Source: Portulaca oleracea (Eukaryota; Streptophyta; Magnoliopsida; Caryophyllales; Portulacaceae). Taken from it: DNA of 64,000 bases. Within the stretch, counting starts at the first letter, position 1, and each line of letters begins with the position of its first letter. Of this stretch, positions 57,624 through 64,000 are shown one piece after another. Where the stretch lies: positions 25,091,594 to 25,155,593 of the forward strand of contig CM055881.1 of assembly GCA_029582165.1 (NCBI GenBank), written 5' to 3'. The notes under the pieces are model-generated. The model saw only the letters and a program-made list of their open reading frames with translations. It ran no database searches and had not been told where the DNA came from. Made by a program: the position numbers and the translations under genes.

Positions 57624-58340
57624 TCACCTCAAGACATCGGGCACCATGTCAGAACCATTCAACGCCCGGAGTAACAAGTCATGCATCCGTGAATGCATCT
57701 CAGAATGGTGGTGGTAAGAGCACACTCGCAAAATTACATCAACAAACATTAGTGCTCTTAACAGTTTATCAAATGCCTTAGAAAAGTCATAGAAATGATG
57801 AAATACAGGAATGTACACAACTTTTCTAGGCATGGTGACGTGAGACATGACAAATGAGTCCTCCCATTGACTTGTAAATGGAGATTGGGTATACAAATCA
57901 ACGGAAGGAGGCAATACAACACATTCCTGAACATGCTCATGCGAAGACTTGGATGCAAACAATGATTCACACTCAATATCCATGCAATTTTCATCAAATA
58001 TAGATTCCAAATCACAACTTTCATCCAAATAATAATCATAATCATCAATTAGTGATAAGGAAAAAGCAGGGTTAGACCACATCATAACACTCCCAAAATC
58101 ACAAACAGGCACATCTTCATCTTCATCAATATCAGACTCACTAGAAGAACTATCAACATCAAAAGACAAAGGTGCATCATTCAAAACAACATCAAAGGTA
58201 AAAATAGAAGGTTCCGGGTCATAACTCATCGTGAATGACTCATAAAGCATGTCATCATCAAAAACATCATTGTCAACAACCAAGTTCAAACAATCACGAT
58301 CATTCCCCAAAAAATTATGTTCATTATCACAAGAATGCAC
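57624..58340 (-). CDS. Acidic ORF 3 of the 6.7-kb element (second half)
   Basis: A 238-residue product rich in Asp, Ser and Glu: SSSSESDIDEDEDVPVCDFG, DDYDYYLDESCDLESIF and similar. The last 70 residues are less acidic (PRKVVYIPVFHHFYDFSKAF, LLRALMFVDVILRVCSYHHH). No polymerase, protease or integrase motif is visible. It occupies the place of pol in an autonomous element. Function unknown. Confidence 0.6.
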   Translation of the reverse strand: MHSCDNEHNFLGNDRDCLNLVVDNDVFDDDMLYESFTMSYDPEPSIFTFDVVLNDAPLSFDVDSSSSESDIDEDEDVPVCDFGSVMMWSNPAFSLSLIDDYDYYLDESCDLESIFDENCMDIECESLFASKSSHEHVQECVVLPPSVDLYTQSPFTSQWEDSFVMSHVTMPRKVVYIPVFHHFYDFSKAFDKLLRALMFVDVILRVCSYHHHSEMHSRMHDLLLRALNGSDMVPDVLR

Positions 58341-58428
58341 ATCAATGGACTAACATACAAGGGTAGCTAATGCCTCACTAATGTAATGATCCTCAATGAA
58401 AGTGAACAAATCGATATCAAGCACACAT

Positions 58429-58842
58429 TCAATATATCAATAAAGATTCGATTTCACTCTCAACAAGATCATGCTCAATTACATCACAAACATCATGGCA
58501 TTCAATAGACTCAACTTTTTCTTCACACAAAGGCATGGACAATGGTGTGGACAATGGTTCATTATCTAGCATGTTTCTGTCAAATTCTACATTATCACAC
58601 ACAAAAACATCATGTTCCTCATGCTCACTGGGTGGGGCTAGAGCTAAGGAGTCACTAAGTAGTCCAAGGCATGGTTGGTCATAATAATCAACATCCTCAT
58701 CATACACAGAAGAATTAACTCGCATTTCAGGACTCAAAGATGACGAATGATCTACTTCAACGTTCAAATCAACCATTTGTGAAGAAGGAGTTTCTACCCT
58801 ATGATTACTCTCATGGAAGGATGCACGCACGTACTCATTCAT
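58429..58842 (-). CDS. Acidic ORF 2 of the 6.7-kb element (probably first half of a broken ORF)
   Basis: A 137-residue acidic product beginning MNEYVRASFHESN with motifs such as PSEHEEHDVFVCDN and EKVESIECHDVCDVIEHDL. No family is recognised. Its ATG overlaps the gag-like stop (ATGA at 58839-58842). Near its end the frame of ORF 3 takes over: reading on in that frame gives CVLDIDLFTFIEDHYISEAL up to one TAG at about 58352 and then enters ORF 3. One frameshift and one stop therefore separate two parts of what was probably a single long acidic ORF. Confidence 0.6.
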   Translation of the reverse strand: MNEYVRASFHESNHRVETPSSQMVDLNVEVDHSSSLSPEMRVNSSVYDEDVDYYDQPCLGLLSDSLALAPPSEHEEHDVFVCDNVEFDRNMLDNEPLSTPLSMPLCEEKVESIECHDVCDVIEHDLVESEIESLLIY

Positions 58843-59360
58843 GTTCGCACATAATTTTCCGCTTCCGCATTAAAGCTAGCCATTGTAGCTTTCAAACAAG
58901 AAACAGAGCTATGGCACGGTGAATCACAGAGGAAACACACAGAATGAGACTCATCACTGGCACATTGGGGAAGATCATAACAATTTTCTACATAAACCCC
59001 ACTATAAGATTGATCATCAACATACACGGGGTATTCACATGATTGTTCAGGCAAAATCCCAGAGGGTGGTGCATAAGGAGGTTGGAAGCTAGGACTAACA
59101 CTTTGTTGCTCAAACTCATATGAATCCTTAGACAACCATTCAAGTAACTCCCATGCTTTTTCTTCACCTAAACTAGAAAACCCGTAATATTCTAAAAGGT
59201 TTCGGGTCTCATAATTCACACCCTCATTCACAATTCCCAAAAGATCTAAAGTATCATAAAAGACACCATATAATTCACATTGAGCACGATAATCACGTAA
59301 TCTAGCTAAATACCTCCAAAATATTTCATGCTCAAATTGGGGGAATTGGGGACTATCCAT
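58839..59360 (-). CDS. Gag-like ORF of the 6.7-kb element
   Basis: The 173-residue product resembles the retrotransposon gag domain of Athila-type elements: residues about 12-80 contain EIFWRYLARLRDYRAQC, then GIVNEGVNYETRNLLEYYGF and GEEKAWELLEWLSKDSYEFE, corresponding to the FxRYLERxxDLLxxCP, IYEGLDxxTRxMLES and ENEAWDFxEELAEKTxxWE blocks of gag. Gag forms the virus-like particle in the cytoplasm. The domain is short and no zinc knuckle is evident (the C-terminal CFLCDSPCHSSVSC has four cysteines and one histidine in non-canonical spacing). The stop overlaps the next start in ATGA, so ORF 2 may be made by reinitiation. The start is the first ATG, 148 bp after the primer-binding site. Confidence 0.75.
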   Translation of the reverse strand: MDSPQFPQFEHEIFWRYLARLRDYRAQCELYGVFYDTLDLLGIVNEGVNYETRNLLEYYGFSSLGEEKAWELLEWLSKDSYEFEQQSVSPSFQPPYAPPSGILPEQSCEYPVYVDDQSYSGVYVENCYDLPQCASDESHSVCFLCDSPCHSSVSCLKATMASFNAEAENYVRT

Positions 59361-59506
59361 AATTCTTTTTTTATATATTTTTTTTCTATTTTTTTCTATT
59401 TTTTTCTCTTTTTTTCGATGTTCAATTTTTTTGACTACATTTTTCTAGCATAATCAAGAAAGCAATTAAACTATTTACACACAAACCAATCACGTAATCT
59501 ACCAAA

Positions 59507-59524
59507 TCCCCGGCAACGGCGCCA
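59507..59524 (-). promoter_or_regulatory. Primer-binding site, tRNA-Asp type
   Basis: TGGCGCCGTTGCCGGGGA on the minus strand, one base after the 5' LTR. This 18-mer is the site usual in plant Tat/Athila elements, generally assigned to aspartate tRNA. Confidence 0.85.
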
Positions 59525-59525
59525 T

Positions 59526-60003
59526 TGTTCGGTTGTAATTTTTGTGGTTTTTATAAGTAAGGGTTGTCGGTCCACAGGGATGGGTGTTAGGCTTGATTAA
59601 GGGAATCAGTTTGCGTAGAGGGGTTTTTCAGATGCGGAAAGCTATAAATTATGTAAATTAAGCAATAAACTAACCTAGACATGATAATAATCAAGTAAGC
59701 AATAAAAGATGAAAGCAATTAAGAACAAGAAATAAGAAAGCAATAAAAAGCAATGTAATAGAAAGCAATAAAACTAATAATGAAATTAGGCACAAAGATT
59801 ATACCTTTGATGATCTAAACTTCAAATCTTCAATCTACCTTTGCAATTTCCCCCGAACAAATAAGAAATTGTGGATTGGATTACCAAGGATCCCCCAAAT
59901 TCTCACTAGGAAGTAGAATTGGAATTCCTTGACCCTTCTCCCCATTAAAAGTGGATTTGATGTGGCTAACCCTAGAAAGCTTTGAAATCAACATCAATGG
60001 AGA

Positions 60004-60040
<37 letters not shown>

Positions 60041-60919
60041 TTGTAAAACTTCAATAAGAATGCTTGAAAGAAGAGTTTAATAACAATTGCAAGAAAACTT
60101 GAAGAAAGCTTGAAGAACAATGGAGAAAACTTGAAGAAAGCTTGAAGAACAATGGAGAAAACTTGAAGAACAATAAAAGAAAGCAATTAAATCTAATCTA
60201 ATTCTACTCCTAAACTACCTAGGTTAATTATTTTTTTAGGTCTGAATTACATTGGGTATTTATAGAAGAAGGAGAACGAAACCCAAAACCCTAAAACTAA
60301 CTCAGCAAAACGCGCATCAGCTTCGTAGATTTCCGCAGAACTTCGGGTGACTCGAGCGAGTCAATAAGTGACTCGGGCGAGTCAGTGTTCTGTCCCGCTC
60401 CCTTGGCCTATGTCTTTGTTTCCCAGGCGACTTGGCGAGTCGTGAATGACTCGGGCGAGTCATCGCAAGCGACTTTTCCCTGCCGACTTCAAACGCGCAT
60501 AACTTCTTCATCCGAACTCCGATTTAGACCCGTAAGATATCGATGGAAACTCTCAGTGTGTACTTTAAGCTCCCAAAATTTCAGATTGATCGAAGTTGTA
60601 ACGAAGGAGTTATGACCGAAAGAGTGAAGGCACACGTATTTCAAACCTTTGAGTCTGTACCGTTCCCTTGTTTTGCACCAATCTTGACATGGAATTTCCG
60701 GCTTCGGTTTCGCTTCTACTCTTGGCTCGGGTTGACTTTGTTCTCGGCTCGGGAAATCGCTCGGGATTCCCTAAAAACCTTCAATTAAGCCCAAACTTCT
60801 TCTAACTCCTTATTTTCCTACAAAACACTAAATCACTATATCTAATATATACAAAGGGCTAAAATAAACACAAACACCCTAGAAAGGAGATAAAATTCGA
60901 CTTGGAACGAGACCGAACA
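59526..60919 (-). repeat. 5' LTR of the 6.7-kb element
   Basis: Same layout as its partner: palindromes 60349-60461, TATA box 60256-60265, (GA)n at about 60005-60037. It has an extra AGAAAGCTTGAAGAACAATGG-type duplication near 60100-60160 that explains much of the length difference. Confidence 0.92.
60349..60461. repeat. GACTCGGGCGAGTC palindromes upstream of the LTR TATA (5' LTR)
   Basis: Copies at 60349-60362 (core CGAGCG), 60370-60383, 60429-60441 (one base shorter) and 60448-60461, the same arrangement as in the other LTR. Confidence 0.95.
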
Positions 60920-61149
60920 TAGTGTGATATGATTCATATAACAAGGTCTAAACAAATATTCTCAAATTTATATATTGGACCAACATAAGTATCATATATG
61001 AGTAACATAATAATTAAATCAATTCAATTATAACCTCATATATAAAACTTATTTTATGGTTTGTTATCATCAAAATAATTATATGTGTTATAAAGCCAAC
61101 AATGTCTTCTTTAGTGCTGCAGATAATCTTTGTTCAGTAATTAGAGCTC

Positions 61150-62110
61150 TGGTTAACTGCGTGTATCCCCAAAAGGTAACCGGCAATGTTGACTCAACCA
61201 TCATTGATTGCACCAAATCTAATAAGGTGTGATTCTTCCTCTTAGATACGTCATTGAGATGTCGTATTCCTAGAGGAGAGAGTCATGAAACAATTCCACA
61301 TTCTCATGAATGGTCAATGAAATCTTTAGCTCAAATATTCACCTCCTCAATCTAATTGAAGGATTTTGATTTTCTTGCCAAGTTGGTTTTGTACTTCACT
61401 TTGAAACTCTTTGAACATTTCAAAGGATTTGGACTTGTCGCGTATTAAGTAGATATACCCATATCTACTAAAAATCGTCACTAAAAGTCATGAAATAGTA
61501 CATCAAACCTTCTTCTAGCACCAGTGCTCATAGGCCCACATACATCGATATGTTTGCATTCTAATAAGTCATTAGCTTGTTCACCAATTCTAATAAGAGG
61601 TGATTTATGTCATCTTACCCATCAGGCATGCTTTACAAACATTGAACTTTTCAAAGTTTAGGTTTTCCAAAATCCTGCACTATGTAGGTTTCTGAATGCA
61701 TTTCTTATTAATATGACTTAAGCTTATAGTGCCAGAATTATGTTTCATTTGAGTCATTTGTTCAAACTCTTGGCTCAACCATTAGCATCCTTTCGATCGT
61801 ATCTAGGTGCTCTCATTGTCTCGCCAAGACTACATTTCGGAAATCTTCAAACTATTTTAATATTCCAGCTTCAGATGAATCTCATAGACATGAATCACCA
61901 TGCCTTATTTTATTCATCCTTGAAGATTTGAAGTAATTCATCCCGTGTACTTGTGCTCAATTGGACTACATACTTCCATATGTATAAGTGTTTGTTGACA
62001 CGTTCACCCTTTCTTGTAAAAGGTATAGTCATGCTTTGCAGACATCACATGTTTCAAAGTCTTATCATTCAAAAGTCTATCACTGTGAGGCTTCTGAATG
62101 CGCTCTGATT
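61150..62110 (-). pseudogene. Integrase remnant of the right copia copy
   Basis: It matches 3440-4400 of the left copy in reverse, including the duplicated pre-integrase block (61675-61745 and 62075-62130). Stops throughout. Confidence 0.7.
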
Positions 62111-64000
62111 TGCATGACTTAATAGATAGATACAAGATTTATGTTTGAACATGAGTTATTCCTATTAAACCTTTTGGTTTAGATGTGTGGGTTGTGTTTA
62201 TCCGAGATCCTCTCTCTCTCTAATTGAGAGTAAGAAATCAAATTTCTGCTTATAATGAGAACATAGAATCACCTATAAATTTCTCTTATAAGTCTCGAGG
62301 AAATGGATAAACAAACAATTCTTCATATGGAGCTACAACTAATTGCATGTTCCTATTTGTAGGCTGACTCTCATCCTTCAAAGCACATCTACTTTGCTGT
62401 AGATCTTGCACATTTGCATAAATGCGAGTTTCACAGTCGGTATCTAATACTCAAAGTGAGTTTAATAAGGGTAGTGTGTATCATATACGCATTTGCCTAG
62501 AATTGAAATCATATCTCAAGTCTTCCTTATAGTTATTCACGCTCCCAGTGTCATACATGATCTAGTTGTCCTTACCTTTCCTTTGACTTCTTGTCTTTGA
62601 TAGATTTCTTAAATCTTATTTTTCTTTTCACTAAAAAACTATCTTTGGTTGCCAACCTTTTGGCTAAAGGGGAATCTGATGTTTCTCATGTTTTAAAATT
62701 ATTTCATAACATGAGTGTCATCAATTGGCCTTTATCTAGCTTAACCGAGACTATCTGGTTGTTGGTTTCATATGTATCAACTCTAACTAGTTCGAAGAAC
62801 TTGGTTTTGAGTTTGGAAATATTGAAAACCTTCCTCTAACCTTCAAACATTTTAAAGTTAAAGTTGTATGAATACTATGACATTACATGTATTCATTTGA
62901 CTTGATTGACCTCTTAATATTGATGCCTAGCTCAATGTTATATCAAAGACATGTTTCTTTTATTTCGCCCAAGACAATCTTGTGATAGCGATGCCAATTA
63001 AGGAATTGATGTAATTGTTTTTCTCTTTCTCAAAGAGAAAACAATATTTTATTAGTGGTGGATGTTTGAGTGAAAAGACATAAATAATTCTACAAGACAA
63101 AAATGGTTTATTTTAGTTATTATTCATCAAAAGAAATTAAACTAATTTTAATTTCAAATCAAAACACTTTATTAACTCTCACTTAGTGTTTTAATTTTAA
63201 CCAAGACCCACAAGACTCATGGGCTCAAGTGGACTTTGGCCCAACAAAACTCGATCCCATGCTATCTTTGGTGGACCATCTTATGATCGATCATTCAAAA
63301 CGACTCTTGGTAAGAAATTTGTATCGAATACTATATTTCTCTTCCTTTGCTCTTAACTCAAAACTATTTTGCTTGCTAATTTGAATTGACCTAACTCCCA
63401 CACCCTACTTATTAATGATGGATAAATAATTCGCTTTGGCTTTCTTTATTTTTCCATCTAAGTGGTGTTTCGATAGGTTGAGCAAAAATTCATTTTGAGA
63501 GTAGATTTTATTATCCTAAGCATGCAATTCTAGGTGAACTCTTTCGAAAAGTATAAAAGGAATAATAAAACAACATGCTATAACTAATTAAAGTATAAAA
63601 TAAAACCCCTAGTATGGCCACCTAGACTTAATCAAACTAATTTTACTAAGCCTTGACAGTCTTCAAGAAAATCTTCTTGGGCTTTGCAACTTCCTCGGAT
63701 GGGCTCCCACAAGAATCACCACCTCCATTGCTGTTGGGCTCCCACTCAACTTGATGTCTCCAAATACAAAAAATTTACAAAGTGGACCTTACAATTGAGG
63801 CCTTACATGAATTAAAATAAACCTAACTGAAAATTTAAATTTAAATTAATTCAACGATGGTACGCAGGCCGTATTTCACCCAACCTGGTACGCAGACCGG
63901 TAAAACCGACTATCTATGGCCATACTAGAAGCACATGCAAACATGTAATATTGCAATAATTATATCAAATATAACACATGCTTTAAATAACAAATTATAA
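62111..64000 (-). other. Leader region of the right copia copy
   Basis: This is the counterpart of about 1540-3440. It contains no intact ORF. The last bases, TTTGTTATTT on the minus strand preceded by TTATAA, show the uninterrupted site of the Helitron found in the left copy. Confidence 0.75.

Larger units (their letters stand above)
54202..60919 (-). mobile_element. Complete non-autonomous Ty3/gypsy-like retrotransposon (6.7 kb)
   Basis: LTRs of 1376 bp (54202-55577) and 1394 bp (59526-60919) start TGTTC(A/G)GTTGTAATTTTTG and end GAGAC(T/C)GAACA. The 5-bp duplication TAGTG is exact (54197-54201, 60920-60924). On the minus strand a primer-binding site (59507-59524) follows the 5' LTR by one base, then comes a gag-like ORF, an acidic ORF in two pieces, and 2 kb of non-coding DNA to a purine-rich GGAGTGG at the 3' LTR. 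No protease, RT or integrase is present, so it must be moved by a partner. The binding site points to the Tat/Athila side of Ty3/gypsy. The LTRs are very similar apart from small indels, suggesting recent insertion; it is the youngest layer here. Confidence 0.93.
53350..61101 (-). repeat. Solo LTR in the right copia copy, itself interrupted
   Basis: The two parts 53350-54201 and 60920-61101 (about 1.03 kb without the 54.2-kb element) form one LTR: on the minus strand it begins TGTTGGCTTTATAACAC and ends CTAATTAAACTTTCA. Flanks GTGTC (53345-53349) and ATGTC (61102-61106) are a 5-bp duplication with one change; the left copia copy shows the uninterrupted site (AGAAGACACC). A TATA-like ACTATAAATACGAGG (about 53789-53803) and a leader follow in the expected order. 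Confidence 0.8.
49992..64000 (-). mobile_element. Defective Ty1/copia retrotransposon, right (inverted) copy, runs off the window
   Basis: Its 3' LTR is 49992-50851, and going right it follows the left copy backwards: purine tract, RT remnant (about 52390-53100), integrase remnant (about 61150-62110), and leader to 64000. The 5' LTR would be beyond the window. A solo LTR with another element inside interrupts it at 53350-61101. It has the same YVID box and the same pre-integrase duplication as the left copy, and the LTR has the same length. Confidence 0.88.

Noticed and set aside
57758..58048. 96-codon minus-strand open frame
   Set aside because: It lies within the acidic ORF of the 6.7-kb element in another frame.

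Overview
The window is nuclear DNA of a flowering plant, most likely a eudicot. It is AT-rich and gene-poor, has GT-AG introns, and is dominated by LTR retrotransposons, MITEs and Helitrons. The species cannot be named from the sequence.

Three host genes are supported, all on the minus strand. (1) PDV1, the plastid-division receptor of the chloroplast outer envelope: two exons, 17571-21148. (2) A short arabinogalactan peptide of the AGP16/20/22/41 type: exon 1 at 36878-36983 and a 74-bp exon 2 at 33671-33744, separated by a 3.1-kb intron full of transposons. (3) A three-exon gene at 41079-43653 encoding a 585-residue coiled-coil, acidic, probably nuclear protein that I cannot name. A multicopper-oxidase fragment resembling the C-terminus of L-ascorbate oxidase lies at 49541-49748, next to a Helitron 3' terminus.

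Layout. 1-1539: a MITE with long inverted repeats and a small Helitron. 1540-7863: a dead Ty1/copia element on the + strand. 8220-17250: hAT and Tourist-like MITEs, the 3' end of a Ty3/gypsy element interrupted by a hAT MITE, and several LTRs. 17571-21148: PDV1. 21300-28440: LTR-like DNA, microsatellites and a ~110-bp tandem array. 28440-32810: a diverged tandem duplication that collected a hAT MITE, a Mutator-type MITE with a complete TRIM inside it, and an LTR-element fragment. 33000-37320: the AGP gene. 37540-39140: a direct repeat pair. 41079-43653: the uncharacterised gene. 44700-48905: a 5'-truncated Ty1/copia element carrying a solo LTR. 49245-49990: Helitron terminus and oxidase fragment. 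49992-64000: a second copy of the first copia element, inverted. It contains a solo LTR (53350-61101), which in turn contains a complete 6.7-kb non-autonomous gypsy-like element (54202-60919).

The most unusual pattern crosses element families. In at least five different LTR types, the stretch of about 60 to 530 bp upstream of the TATA box holds a cluster of short GC-rich palindromes with a nearly constant core (CGGGCG or ACGGACCGT) and arms that differ between families while staying complementary. Also notable: the two inverted copia copies share the same dead reverse-transcriptase motif and the same internal duplication, so they derive from an already defective ancestor; and the 6.7-kb element has a gag-like ORF joined to a long acidic ORF of unknown function instead of a visible pol.
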